From positions 1 through 64,000 of the forward strand of contig CAZGFD010000008.1 of NCBI GenBank assembly GCA_964525045.1: DNA of 64,000 bases, in the 5' to 3' direction. The notes beneath the pieces were generated by a model. That model had not been told where the DNA came from and ran no database searches. It was given only the letters and a program-made list of their open reading frames with translations. Both the position numbers and the translations under genes were made by a program. The number at the start of each line of letters is the position of its first letter. Position 1 is the first letter of the stretch. Of this stretch, positions 52,010 through 61,850 are shown piece after piece. The stretch is from G020348185 sp964525045 (GTDB lineage Bacteria > Nitrospirota > Nitrospiria > Nitrospirales > UBA8639).

Positions 52010-53437
52010 TTAATCTTCTGCCCGCCGGGAAGGCTTTTGATACACATGCGGAGATTTTCCGAGATAAACCTCTGCTGCCTCCATAAGTGTTTCAGAAAGC
52101 GTGGGATGAGGATGAATCGAGTAAGCCAGATCTTCCGCTAAAGCACCCATTTCGATAGCGAACACTCCCTCACCGATCAACTCACCGGCTCCGGCACCGA
52201 CCAGCCCCAATCCCAATACCTTCCCGGTTTCAGGATCCAGAATCAATTTGGTAAAGCCTTCTGGTCTTCCAAGAGTCTGTGCTCTTCCTGAAGCCCCCCA
52301 CGGGAATTTAGCGATTTTAACTTCTCGTTGTATTTTTCGCGCTTCAGTTTCCGTTAAGCCAGCCCAGGCAATTTCCGGGTCGGTAAAAACAACTGCCGGG
52401 ATCGCCCGGTGATCAAATTTATCTTCTTTTCCGGTAATGACTTCGACGGCTACGCGAGCCTCCGCCGTGGCCTTATGAGCCAGCATCGCTCCCCCCACGA
52501 CATCTCCAATAGCGGAAATCGATGAGTCTGCGGTCCTCTGTTGATTATCGATTTTGACAAATCCGTATTCATCGGTCTTAACCTGAGTGTTTTCCAATCC
52601 GATTCCTTGTGAGTTGGGTTGACGGCCTACAGAAACGAGAATTTGATCGAACGTATGATCTTTTTCAGCCATCCCCCCCTCAAACACGGCTTTGAAAGAA
52701 GAATTCTTTTTCTCAACGGATTTGACTTTGGTTTTGAGATATATATTTTCAAACTGCTTTTTTAATTTCAATTGGAGCGGTCTGACCAAATCCGTATCGA
52801 CCCCTGGGAGCAAGCTATCCATCATTTCCACTACAGTCACATTGCTGCCGAAGGCGGCATACACCGTTCCCATCTCCAGGCCAATATATCCGCCTCCGAC
52901 GATTAGAATTTTCTTTGGTATCTTATCCACTTCCAGAGCTGAGGTGGAATCCAAAACTGGCGGATCCATTTCATCAAACATTTCCGGGAGAATGGGTCTG
53001 GAACCCACGGCAAGGAGACAATGATCAAAACCTATCTTATCCTTGCCAGAAACCACGATCGTATTGGAATCCTGAAACACTCCATTCCCCGTCACGAAAT
53101 TTACCCCTCGCTGTTTACAAAGCATCACGAGACCGCTGGCCATTTTATCCACCACTTGGTTCTTCCACTTGCGCACTTGCCCGATATCGATAACGGGATC
53201 GCCAAATTGGATTCCCCAGTCTTTTGCTTCACGGGTCTCATGGATCAATTTGGCCAGGTGGAGGAGGGCTTTGGAAGGAATGCAGCCGCGATGGAGACAG
53301 ACTCCTCCGGGCTTTGGTCCTGCATCCACAAGGGTGACTTTCAGGCCCATGTCGGCGGCAAGAAATGCCGCAGCATAACCACCCGGTCCCCCTCCCAGGA
53401 CGAGAAGGGTTTTTTTGCTCATGCTAGTACTCGTCAT
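52010..53437 (-). CDS. lpdA: Dihydrolipoyl dehydrogenase (PDH E3)
   Basis: 475 residues. FAD motif LLVLGGGPGGYAAAFLAADM, redox-active disulfide in GGVCLHRGCIPSKALLHL (canonical CLNxGC), NAD-binding ILIVGGGYIGLEMG, and the C-terminal IHPHPTLSETL that carries the catalytic His-Glu dyad. Reoxidises dihydrolipoamide with NAD+. The start overlaps the aceF stop (TAATG) and has GGAGG ahead, so the two are coupled. Confidence 0.96.
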   Translation of the reverse strand: MTSTSMSKKTLLVLGGGPGGYAAAFLAADMGLKVTLVDAGPKPGGVCLHRGCIPSKALLHLAKLIHETREAKDWGIQFGDPVIDIGQVRKWKNQVVDKMASGLVMLCKQRGVNFVTGNGVFQDSNTIVVSGKDKIGFDHCLLAVGSRPILPEMFDEMDPPVLDSTSALEVDKIPKKILIVGGGYIGLEMGTVYAAFGSNVTVVEMMDSLLPGVDTDLVRPLQLKLKKQFENIYLKTKVKSVEKKNSSFKAVFEGGMAEKDHTFDQILVSVGRQPNSQGIGLENTQVKTDEYGFVKIDNQQRTADSSISAIGDVVGGAMLAHKATAEARVAVEVITGKEDKFDHRAIPAVVFTDPEIAWAGLTETEARKIQREVKIAKFPWGASGRAQTLGRPEGFTKLILDPETGKVLGLGLVGAGAGELIGEGVFAIEMGALAEDLAYSIHPHPTLSETLMEAAEVYLGKSPHVYQKPSRRAED

Positions 53438-54741
53438 TATCCCTCCAATAATAGTTCCTGATACGTTTCCAGTTCGTGCGCAATCAGTCGTGAAAAACGG
53501 ACCGCATCTGCGCCATCAATGACCCGATGATCGTAAGAAACACTGAAAGGCAGAACCAATCTTGGTTGGAATTTGTCATGTTTCCACACTGGAACTCGCT
53601 TGTTGCGCGAGAGACCCACCACCGCAACTTCTGGCGGATTGACCAATGGAGTAAACCCGGTTCCACCAATGCCGCCCAGATTGGAGATAGAAATGTTTCC
53701 ACCTCGCAATTCTTCCAGTGAGACTTTGCGATCCCGGGCCTTCTCGGATAACTCCGTCAATTCAAGTGCGAGTTCAGTAAAACTTTTTTGATCCACATTT
53801 TTTAAAACCGGAACAATTAGTCCCGATGGCGTATCGACCGCCACCCCGATATTGAAATATTTTTTATATATGAGTTCTTGGTGAGTATAATCCAAGCTGG
53901 AATTGAATTGTGGCAAAGCCTTTAAAGCGGCAACCACCGCTTTCAACACAAATACCGTAATCGTCAGTTTGCCACCCTTCTGCTTAACATAATCTATATT
54001 CTTATTTCTCATTTTTTCCAGCTCAGTGATATCGGCTTCGTCAAACTGGGTGACCAGAGGAATTCTGGGCCAGGCAGATGAAAGATTCTCGGCGACCTTC
54101 CGGCGCAAGGATGACAGGGGTTTCGTTTCGATCGGACCCCATTGGGAAAAATCCGGTAATGCCTCGACGGGTTCCCCACCTGAAAAGGAACCAGTTCGAA
54201 GCAGCTGTTTTGCATGAGCCTTGACATCATCAGGGGTAATTCGACCTCCCCGCGCAGTCCCCTTCACCATCGAAAGATCAATCCCCAGATCTCGGGCTAT
54301 TCGTCTCGTGGCGGGTCCGGCCGGGATCAGTTGTTCCGCAGGCTTTTCGTCAACAGGCAGGGAAGGTTCTTCCTCATGTTCGCCGGATATTGGGGTATCC
54401 CGATTCTCTTCATCTGGAGGTTTTTTGTCCTCTCTTGTTTTTTTCGCTTTCTCCGGCTTTTTTTCGGTCTTGGTATCGGTTTTTGGTTTATCGCTTGATG
54501 AATCACTTATTTCTAGAGTGAACAACACTTGCCCGACTTTAACCGTATCTCCTTTTTTTATACGAATACTTTCAATTTTTCCCGCCTGAGGTGAGGGGAA
54601 TTCAATAACCGCCTTGTCGGTCTCCAGTTCCATGAGAACGGAATCTTTTTTGACGTCATCGCCTTTGGAAACCAGAATGTTCACCACATCGCCGGTTTCG
54701 ATTCCGTCGCCCAATTCCGGAAGCACAATTTCTTCGCTCAT
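53437..54741 (-). CDS. aceF: Dihydrolipoamide acetyltransferase (PDH E2)
   Basis: 434 residues. One lipoyl domain (about 2-78, LVSKGDDVKKDSVLMELETD-type with the lipoylated Lys in ETDKA), a charged linker rich in Lys/Glu/Pro, a peripheral E1/E3-binding domain (ATRRIARDLGIDLSMVKGTA) and a catalytic domain (about 205-434) with the active site SYDHRVIDGADAVRF. Transfers acetyl groups from lipoate to CoA. E. coli AceF has three lipoyl domains; this has one. Overlaps both neighbours. Confidence 0.95.
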   Translation of the reverse strand: MSEEIVLPELGDGIETGDVVNILVSKGDDVKKDSVLMELETDKAVIEFPSPQAGKIESIRIKKGDTVKVGQVLFTLEISDSSSDKPKTDTKTEKKPEKAKKTREDKKPPDEENRDTPISGEHEEEPSLPVDEKPAEQLIPAGPATRRIARDLGIDLSMVKGTARGGRITPDDVKAHAKQLLRTGSFSGGEPVEALPDFSQWGPIETKPLSSLRRKVAENLSSAWPRIPLVTQFDEADITELEKMRNKNIDYVKQKGGKLTITVFVLKAVVAALKALPQFNSSLDYTHQELIYKKYFNIGVAVDTPSGLIVPVLKNVDQKSFTELALELTELSEKARDRKVSLEELRGGNISISNLGGIGGTGFTPLVNPPEVAVVGLSRNKRVPVWKHDKFQPRLVLPFSVSYDHRVIDGADAVRFSRLIAHELETYQELLLEG

Positions 54742-57437
54742 GATGTCAACGGATTGTCCTTTTCCGAGTCAATATTCAATTCTTTGATAGCATGTTGAAC
54801 GGTTTTCTTTTCAATTTTGTTTTGACGGCTGAGTGCATCCAGCGTGGCCAACGTTATACATTCCGCATCTACCTCAAAAAACCGACGTAGCGCGGGACGG
54901 GAATCACTCCGACCAAACCCATCCGTGCCCAGAGCAATCAATCCACCTGGAACCCAGGGATTAATTTGCTCAGGAACCAGTTTCATGTAGTCCGACACAG
55001 CGATAAAGGGGCCCTTTTCTTTCTCCAGGACCGATTCAATATATGAAATCCTCGGGTTTTCCTTAGGGTGTAAACGATTCCAACGATCGACTTCCAAAGC
55101 CTCTCTTCTCAACTCCTTGTAGCTGGTCACGCTCCAGACATCTGCGGAGACATGATAACGTTCTGCCAGAATTGTCTGGGCCCGAAGGGCTTCCATGATC
55201 AAACTCCCACTTCCAAACAGATGAGCTTTGATCATTTTTTTACCCCTGGGTCCCGGCTTAAATTTATAGAACCCCCTTAAAATGCCTTCGTGGTTTTGTT
55301 CCTTCATTTGGGGCATGGAATAATTTTCATTACCCAGAGTAATGTAATAGAAAATGTCCTCCTGCTTCTCATACATTCTTTGAATACCATCCTGAATTAT
55401 GACTGCGAGTTCGTAGGCAAAGGCTGGATCATAGGCGACCAGATTAGGAACCGACGCGCCAAGCAAATGACTGTGGCCGTCTTGATGCTGTAATCCTTCT
55501 CCATTCAAGGTGGTTCGTCCGGCAGTGCCTCCCAACAGGAACCCTTTGCTTCTCATATCCCCTGCGGCCCATATCAAATCGCCTATGCGTTGAAATCCGA
55601 ACATGGAGTAAAAAATATAAAAGGGAATCGTATTGATTCCATGGGTGCAATAGGCCGTTCCGGCTGCGATAAACGAGGCCATGGAACCGGCTTCATTGAT
55701 CCCTTCTTCCAGAATCTGCCCGTCCTTGGCTTCCCGGTAATACAAGAGTTGTTTGGAATCGACAGGGTCATACAGTTGGCCCTGGCTGGCATAGATTCCA
55801 TATTGCCGGAATAAAGACTCCATCCCAAAAGTCCTGGCCTCATCCGGAACGATCGGGACGATGAATTTTCCTATTTCCTTATTTCTTAAAAGACGATTAA
55901 AAATCTGGACGAAGGCCATGGTGGTGGAGACTTCTCTCTCGCCGGACCCTTCGAAAAACTCCTTAAACACATCCTTTTCAGGCGTTCTCAAAGGAGGGGC
56001 TTTCTTGGAGTTTCGATTCGGAAGATAGCCTCCCAGATCTTTTCTTCGTTTGTGCAAATATTTGATTTCGTCACTGTCGTCCGCAGGTTTATAGTACGGG
56101 GCGTCCACAACCTCTTTATCATCAAGGGCGATTCCCAGTCGGGAACGGAAATTCATTAATTCCGTTTCATTCAATTTCTTTTGCTGATGCGTCACATTTC
56201 TTCCTTCTCCGGCTTCACCCAACCCATAACCTTTGATCGTTTTGGCGAGAATAACAGTTGGGGCACCCTTGAAATTGACAGCTGCATGGTAGGCAGCAAA
56301 AACTTTTTGCAGATCGTGTCCTCCGCGTCTCAATTTCTGCAGATTTTCATCGGTAAGATGCTCGACCAGTTTGAGTAGCTCAGGATAGGCACCGAAAAAA
56401 TGTTCCCGGATAAATTGTCCCGATTCCACACTGTACTTCTGGTACCAACCGTCCACCACCTCGCCCATTCTGTGACGAAGTAATCCGTCTGGATCCTTTT
56501 CGAGCAGTGGATCCCAGTCAGCACCCCAGATGACCTTAATCACATTCCAGCCTGCGCCCCGGAACGCGGCTTCCAGTTCCTGAATCACTTTTCCATTCCC
56601 GCGAACCGGACCATCCAATCGCTGGAGATTGCAGTTGATCACGAAAATGAGATTGTCCAGTTTCTCCCTGGTAGGGAGAGTCAGACTTCCCATGCTTTCC
56701 GGTTCGTCGGTTTCACCATCTCCCACAAACACCCACACTTTGGATTGAGAGGTATCAAGCAAACCTCGTTGTTCGAGATAACGGTTGAATCGGGCTTGAT
56801 AGATTCCCATGAGAGGAGCCAGCCCCATAGAGACTGTAGGGAATTGCCAGAAGTTTGGCATCAACCATGGATGAGGATAAGAAGATAGTCCTCCCCCTGG
56901 CTGCAATTCCCTGCGAAAATTTTCCAGTTGTTTTTCTGACAACCGCCCTTCCAGGAACGCCCGGGCGTAAATTCCGGGAGAGGCATGTCCCTGAAAGTAA
57001 ACCTGATCCCCTGAGGAGTTGTTGCTGGGTGCGCGAAAAAAATGGTTAAACCCGACTTCCAACAACATTGCCAACGAAGCAAATGTCGAAATGTGCCCAC
57101 CAACTCCCGGAGAAATACGGTTTGCCCGAACGACCATCGCCATGGCATTCCAACGCACCAGACTTCTAATCCGTTTCTCCAGGTCGATATCGCCTGGATA
57201 CTTCGGTTCCTGGTGGGCTGGGATCGTATTGACGTAATCCGTATTCGCCGTAAAAGGGAGAGGATACCCCGCTTTGTTCATTTCCTCCTGAAGACGGTTG
57301 AGAATAAAAATCGCTCGGTCTTTTCCAGTTTTGTTCAAAATATACGCCAGAGAATCGATCCACTCCTGGGTTTCCCCAGGATCAAGATCTTTCCCTGACC
57401 CGATGTCTGTGAGATTTTCTTTTGATGATTTACTCAT
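54738..57437 (-). CDS. aceE: Pyruvate dehydrogenase E1, homodimeric
   Basis: 899 residues, the size of the single-chain AceE type. TPP/Mg2+ motif VFVGDGETDEPESMG, NCNLQRLDGPVRGNGKVIQE downstream, and PIVPDEARTFGMESLFRQYG for the C-terminal part. Decarboxylates pyruvate and reductively acetylates lipoate on E2. Stop overlaps aceF start by ATGA. It is first in the reverse-strand aceE-aceF-lpdA operon. The promoter should be in the region above 57437. Confidence 0.96.
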   Translation of the reverse strand: MSKSSKENLTDIGSGKDLDPGETQEWIDSLAYILNKTGKDRAIFILNRLQEEMNKAGYPLPFTANTDYVNTIPAHQEPKYPGDIDLEKRIRSLVRWNAMAMVVRANRISPGVGGHISTFASLAMLLEVGFNHFFRAPSNNSSGDQVYFQGHASPGIYARAFLEGRLSEKQLENFRRELQPGGGLSSYPHPWLMPNFWQFPTVSMGLAPLMGIYQARFNRYLEQRGLLDTSQSKVWVFVGDGETDEPESMGSLTLPTREKLDNLIFVINCNLQRLDGPVRGNGKVIQELEAAFRGAGWNVIKVIWGADWDPLLEKDPDGLLRHRMGEVVDGWYQKYSVESGQFIREHFFGAYPELLKLVEHLTDENLQKLRRGGHDLQKVFAAYHAAVNFKGAPTVILAKTIKGYGLGEAGEGRNVTHQQKKLNETELMNFRSRLGIALDDKEVVDAPYYKPADDSDEIKYLHKRRKDLGGYLPNRNSKKAPPLRTPEKDVFKEFFEGSGEREVSTTMAFVQIFNRLLRNKEIGKFIVPIVPDEARTFGMESLFRQYGIYASQGQLYDPVDSKQLLYYREAKDGQILEEGINEAGSMASFIAAGTAYCTHGINTIPFYIFYSMFGFQRIGDLIWAAGDMRSKGFLLGGTAGRTTLNGEGLQHQDGHSHLLGASVPNLVAYDPAFAYELAVIIQDGIQRMYEKQEDIFYYITLGNENYSMPQMKEQNHEGILRGFYKFKPGPRGKKMIKAHLFGSGSLIMEALRAQTILAERYHVSADVWSVTSYKELRREALEVDRWNRLHPKENPRISYIESVLEKEKGPFIAVSDYMKLVPEQINPWVPGGLIALGTDGFGRSDSRPALRRFFEVDAECITLATLDALSRQNKIEKKTVQHAIKELNIDSEKDNPLTS

Positions 57438-57847
57438 CTATCTATCTTAATCTAATTCGGTGAAATGCCTTTATTCAGATGTATATCCGAGAAATCCTTT
57501 AAAGACATGAAAAGTCTTAGCAATCAGTCCTGATCGGACGAACCTGCCCTTACCATCAACTCTTGGTATTGGATTGGCCTTGAAGTCTCCCATTTTTTGC
57601 CGCATTGTTCAATCGTCGAGGTTTGCCAGTGATGAATTTACGCTCATGGCACCTTTGAAGATACATTGCTCGTCACATTATATCGTTTCCAGAATTCATC
57701 TGGTTTCGGCATATCCCATCGCTAGAAATATCTCTAACCGGCATATCCTTGGGAATATCATCTCAGAAAACGATCGGGGAATCGCGAACCGGACTAGTGA
57801 AGATTCTGGATCGACCATGCAGGGTGACCTTACCCCCAATCCTTATT

Positions 57848-57990
57848 CCAATTGTAGAGCTAGCTTCCCGAATCTCTGATTCTTAACCGGTAGCCTTGGC
57901 TTGAATTGGATTTAATGGTGACAACAACAACTGTTGAGGGGTAAAGGTTTCCTTTGCTATTTGTGGAAGGCAGGAAAATAAAGGGGAAAT
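57848..57990 (-). repeat. Block shared with 62814-62955
   Basis: Starts CCAATTGTAGAGCTAGC on the forward strand and aligns with CCAATTGTGGAGCTAAT at 62814, with conserved CGAATCTCTGA and TTTAAT elements further in. On the reverse strand both copies read QRFxKLAxQLE, so the block may be a decayed coding piece. Similarity fades after about 140 bp. Confidence 0.6.
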
Positions 57991-58051
57991 GAAACGCAAG
58001 ACAGAGCTGGAAATTTTGTCTTCAATTTTTTTTAACACCATAAATTTCTAT

Positions 58052-58149
58052 AACTTATTGATTTTATTGGTCTCGTCTCTTGGACGACCTTAGAACTTTT
58101 CAAATTGATAAGGCCAGGGCCAGAATTAATGGAATTTCTGGCCCCATAG
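58052..58149 (+). repeat. Interspersed degenerate repeat, copy C
   Basis: Begins AACTTATTGATTTTATTGG as in copy B, then CTTGGACGACC, AGAACTTTTCAAATTG and GGCCAGGGCCAGAATT. One extra base breaks the reading frame seen in copy B. Confidence 0.65.
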
Positions 58150-58222
58150 TTTGAATGCGGGACTATGCTCCGGCCTTGGTATCTATAGCCTATTTAGACC
58201 GCCTTTGATCAATTAAATTATC

Positions 58223-59599
58223 TTAATCGTGGCTCCCATTCATATGGAAAATCCAGACAGCTCCCTCAGCACTCGTGTGCGGCGCTGCGACCGAAAGGTC
58301 AGGAATATTGTCACTGTTCAGGTCCACGGCACCGGTCACGCCAGAACCAAACCAATCAGAATCATTTAGCGTACCGGTGAACTGCCCGGTTTCCTCGCTT
58401 ATTTTTTGGTGAAATTTAATCATCCCGTTGTTCTCCATAAACAACACCCACACGGCTCCCTTGTCAGGCCCCCCGTCATCATCCCCTGGAGCCCCTACCG
58501 CGATGTCGGAGACCCCATCATTATCGAGGTCCCCGATAGCGGTGACATCCCAGCCAAAGAAGTCAGAGTCATCAAAGTGCCCCGTAAAATTGCCAGCTTG
58601 GGCGCTTATTTTTTGATGAAATTTGACCATGCCCGTGCTCTCCATGAACAAGACCCACACGGCTCCTTTTTCGACTCCCCCATCATGATCAAGGGGAGAC
58701 CCCACCGCGAGATCTGGGATATTATCACTATCAAGTTCCCCCACTGCCGCCAACGACCAGCCGAACCGAACATTATCATCTATCGTACCAGTGAAGCCGC
58801 CTGAAGTAGCGCTGATCTTTTGGTGACTCTTCACCGTCTGACTGGAATTGAGAAATAACACCCACACGGCTCCCCTGGCGAATCCGCCGCCGGCATCCCC
58901 TGGGGCCCCCACTGCGAGGTCGGTAACCCCGTCACTATCGAGGTCCCCCACTGCCGCCACCGCCAAGCCAAAATATTGCTCATCATCCAAGCCTCCCGTG
59001 AATTCTCCCACCTGATCGCTGATCTTTTGGTGGTTTTTCACTGTGCCATTGGGGTGAAGACGTAAGATCCAAATGGCTCCCCTTTGATTCCCTCCGTCAT
59101 CGTCTCCCGGTGCCCCGACAGCAAGATCGGGAATCCCGTCACTGTCGAGGTCACCGACTCCCGCCAACGCTACCCCAAAGAAATCCTCATCATCCAGACT
59201 GCCAGTAAAACCACCATGGGTTGCACTGATCTTCTGATGACTCTTCACCGTTCCATTGGGATGGAGAAACAGCACCCATACGGCCCCCCGATTATTCCCT
59301 CCATCATCATCCACTGGGGCCCCGACCGCTAAATCCGGAACGTTGTCCCCATCAACATCACCGATGAATTTCGAGGCAAATCCCCAACGATCCGCTGCCT
59401 CCGGGTTCCCTAGAAACCCCCCATCCATATTACTCACCTTTTGAAAAGATTGAACCATTCCAACCTGCGCCCACCCCTGGTTCATCGTTAGCAAAAAGGC
59501 AACAATCAAGAAAAGACTCTTCCCTACCATTCTAGGAATTACTGAATTTCTTTTCTTTCTTTCTTTCCCTTTAAGGAATGAAGGTGGTGTCGAGTGCAT
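58223..59599 (-). CDS. Secreted FG-GAP/integrin-like beta-propeller protein
   Basis: 458 residues. Signal peptide around residues 24-46 (SLFLIVAFLLTMNQGWAQ). Six FG-GAP repeats of about 65 residues carry calcium-binding loops: DVDGDNVPDLAVG, DLDSDGIPDLAVG, DLDSDGVTDLAVG, ELDSDNIPDLAVG, DLDNDGVSDIAVG and DLNSDNIPDLSVA, each followed by a GAxWVLF-like strand. These form a propeller stabilised by Ca2+. The ATG has GGAGG ahead. The repeats are close in sequence, so they were amplified recently. No anchor or C-terminal sorting domain was seen; function probably in surface or matrix interaction. Confidence 0.9.
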   Translation of the reverse strand: MHSTPPSFLKGKERKKRNSVIPRMVGKSLFLIVAFLLTMNQGWAQVGMVQSFQKVSNMDGGFLGNPEAADRWGFASKFIGDVDGDNVPDLAVGAPVDDDGGNNRGAVWVLFLHPNGTVKSHQKISATHGGFTGSLDDEDFFGVALAGVGDLDSDGIPDLAVGAPGDDDGGNQRGAIWILRLHPNGTVKNHQKISDQVGEFTGGLDDEQYFGLAVAAVGDLDSDGVTDLAVGAPGDAGGGFARGAVWVLFLNSSQTVKSHQKISATSGGFTGTIDDNVRFGWSLAAVGELDSDNIPDLAVGSPLDHDGGVEKGAVWVLFMESTGMVKFHQKISAQAGNFTGHFDDSDFFGWDVTAIGDLDNDGVSDIAVGAPGDDDGGPDKGAVWVLFMENNGMIKFHQKISEETGQFTGTLNDSDWFGSGVTGAVDLNSDNIPDLSVAAPHTSAEGAVWIFHMNGSHD

Positions 59600-60694
59600 C
59601 GTGAATCCTCCTTTTCTTGGTAAGTTTCAACTGTATCGTGTTACCCATCACATTCCAGAATGAACTCGTTTTCAGGGCCTCCAAACCCCTCGGACACTGT
59701 TGGGTAAATACTGTGCTCAACCACCAGTCAGCTATCGGTCAAGGTTCAGGATGGATATTAGTAGCAGCCAATTCTGGCGACTCCTATCATTTTGTCAAAC
59801 TGCAAAAATGATGCCTCTTGCAGAAAGGGTGAATTTTCAATTAAATCAATAAATCGAACATCGCATAGGCTTGTTACATTATTATTCCATGTAAATTTGA
59901 TAGACACGGGTGCCCACAGATGAACAACTTTCTAATCGAAAACAACTCCCCTCAAGGAATCCATGTAAGACCTATAAAGGGATCAAAAAACATTTATGGG
60001 AGACAGTCCCTTCGCTAAAAAATCGGCCCAACGCTGTGAGGTCGTTTCTTTTTTTTACACATCCTTATTCCTGTATTTCCTTTTTGCTGGTCTTCTCCCA
60101 CCAGATTGATCCGGCCATTTCTCCGCAATGACCAACTAAAAGCAGATACAAACGAGGATGGGCGGTTGATCGGGACATAATCGAATGATTCGGCAAAGAC
60201 CAGAGTGAATTCTCCCCCACTAGAAAGCCTAATCAATCGTAGATGTTGGTTTGGCTGTAGAAGGCCCTTAGGTTATTTTTTGAAAAGGGGGAATTTTTAT
60301 TAAAAGGATACGGAAGGATATGACAGAATTTATCGACCGGAGTTCGAAAGTGAAAAGGGGCTGTTCTAGAACTGCTTAAGTGTACGAGGGAATTTTGCTG
60401 GCTGGACCTCTTGGACGATTTTCGGGGTTTCGCATCGAAAAACCATGGTCGGAGGTATTGGCAATTCTGGCGGCGTATTCCCCAAAGCTAGACTTGTTCC
60501 CCCCCGCAGGGAGGGCTCACTCCGCTCTTTCGGTTTGTGGTTAGTCCAGCAAGACTTGCAAAGTTTCTCTGGTCAGGTTTTCTGGAAGATGGTCATGCCG
60601 TGCAGAATTTTTCAGGCCGCTGGCTCAGCTTTCGGAGAAGGGGAGTAATAAAGATACCGTCTTGTGCCCGGGAAACGGCATACACAGGCAACCT
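59600..60694. other. Long intergenic region with repeat copy D
   Basis: About 1.1 kb, the longest gap in the window, between the FG-GAP gene and acr3 (both reverse strand). It holds repeat copy D (60390-60480), and a stretch at 60055-60130 resembling 50511-50590 near copy A. Open frames on the forward strand at 59910-60131 and 60537-61007 lack start signals. A promoter for the FG-GAP gene should lie near 59600-59700. Confidence 0.5.
60390..60480 (+). repeat. Interspersed degenerate repeat, copy D
   Basis: Contains ATTTTGCTGGCTGGACC, CTTGGACGATTTTCGG, then GCATCGAAAAACCATGG and TTGGCAATTCTGGCGGC. Same order of elements as copies A-C. Reading GCATCGAAAAACCA gives RIEKPWSEVLAILAAYSPKL in one frame. 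Confidence 0.6.
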
Positions 60695-61849
60695 CTACAG
60701 TTCTCGGCTTATTTCACCTTTTTGGGGTGAGAAGTCGGTGAAGGTGGAGATCGGAGGTGGAATTTTCCCGCCGACTGCTGACCCCTTTTCGTACCAATTT
60801 TTCGTGGCATTCACGATTTTGACTACCGATAACATAACCGGCACTTCCACCAGAACTCCAACCACAGTGGCAAGTGCCGCCCCTGAGTCGAATCCAAAGA
60901 GCACGATAGCGGCCGCGACAGCCAATTCAAAGAAATTACTCGCCCCGATCAAGGCTGACGGCGCCGCTACGCAATGTGCCACCCCGAAAGTTCTGTTCAG
61001 AATGTAAGACAGACCAGAATTGAAATACACCTGAATCAGGATCGGGACAGCCAGCATCGCAATAATCAATGGCTGGGCGAGAATTTGCTCACCCTGAAAT
61101 CCAAATAACAGCACGAGTGTGGCTAATAATGCCAACAAGGAAATCGGATGCATTAGAGCCAAAACATTTTCGAGCTTTTTCATCCCACCGGTGTGTAGTA
61201 ACCTTTGACGCCACCCATGGGCAAAGGCCACCGGAATCACGATGTACAATGCCACCGAGAGAAATAATGTATTCCAGGGCACTGTAATCGCGGATAACCC
61301 CAGGAGAAGCCCAACGATGGGCGCAAAAGCGACAATCATGATCATGTCGTTCAAGGCCACTTGCGTCAGTGTGAAATGCGGCTCCCCTTTGGAAAGGTGA
61401 CTCCAGACAAACACCATGGCGGTACAGGGAGCTGCGGCCAAGAGAATTAAGCCAGCAATATAGGAATTCTGTTGTTCAAGAGGGAGGTAAGGGCCAAAGA
61501 CATTTCCGATAAAAAACCATCCAAGGACGGCCATAGAGAAGGGCTTGACGGCCCAATTGATGAACAGGGTCACCCCGATTCCTTTCCAATGGTCTTTCAC
61601 CCGATGAAGAGCCCCAAAGTCAATCTTGAGAAGCATCGGCACAATCATGAGCCAGATAAGCACAGCAACAGGAATGTTGACTTGAGCCAATTCCCATCGC
61701 CCTAGAGTTTGAAAGAGAGCAGGAAAGAGATGGCCAAGCGAAATGCCTGCAAGAATACAAAGAAAAACCCAAACCGTCAGGTATCGCTCAAAGATTCCCA
61801 TCGTGCCTGAATGAGCAGCTTGGGCTGTTGTCTCAGAGGTGCCATTCAT
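60695..61849 (-). CDS. acr3: Arsenite efflux transporter, ACR3 type
   Basis: 384 residues, ten predicted membrane segments. Seen: LAGISLGHLFPALFQTLGRW, VAVLIWLMIVPMLLKIDFGAL, and the essential cysteine in LLAAAPCTAMVFVWSHL. ACR3 carriers export As(III) (and some Sb(III)) using the proton-motive force. It is third in the arsR-arsC-acr3 operon; its ATG follows the arsC stop after one base. The C-terminus is longer than usual by a charged tail. Confidence 0.94.
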   Translation of the reverse strand: MNGTSETTAQAAHSGTMGIFERYLTVWVFLCILAGISLGHLFPALFQTLGRWELAQVNIPVAVLIWLMIVPMLLKIDFGALHRVKDHWKGIGVTLFINWAVKPFSMAVLGWFFIGNVFGPYLPLEQQNSYIAGLILLAAAPCTAMVFVWSHLSKGEPHFTLTQVALNDMIMIVAFAPIVGLLLGLSAITVPWNTLFLSVALYIVIPVAFAHGWRQRLLHTGGMKKLENVLALMHPISLLALLATLVLLFGFQGEQILAQPLIIAMLAVPILIQVYFNSGLSYILNRTFGVAHCVAAPSALIGASNFFELAVAAAIVLFGFDSGAALATVVGVLVEVPVMLSVVKIVNATKNWYEKGSAVGGKIPPPISTFTDFSPQKGEISREL

Positions 61850-61850
61850 G

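Larger units (their letters stand above)
57438..58222. other. Intergenic region upstream of aceE with repeat blocks
   Basis: About 785 bp between aceE (start) and the FG-GAP gene (end). It contains a block shared with 62814-62955 (57848-57990) and repeat copy C (58052-58149). The aceE promoter is expected close to 57438-57560. Forward frames here are not supported. Confidence 0.55.

Noticed and set aside
57574..57879. Forward 101-residue frame upstream of aceE
   Set aside because: No start signal and it runs into the shared intergenic block, so it is most likely non-coding.
60537..61007. Forward 156-residue frame
   Set aside because: Most of it is antisense to the well-supported acr3 gene.
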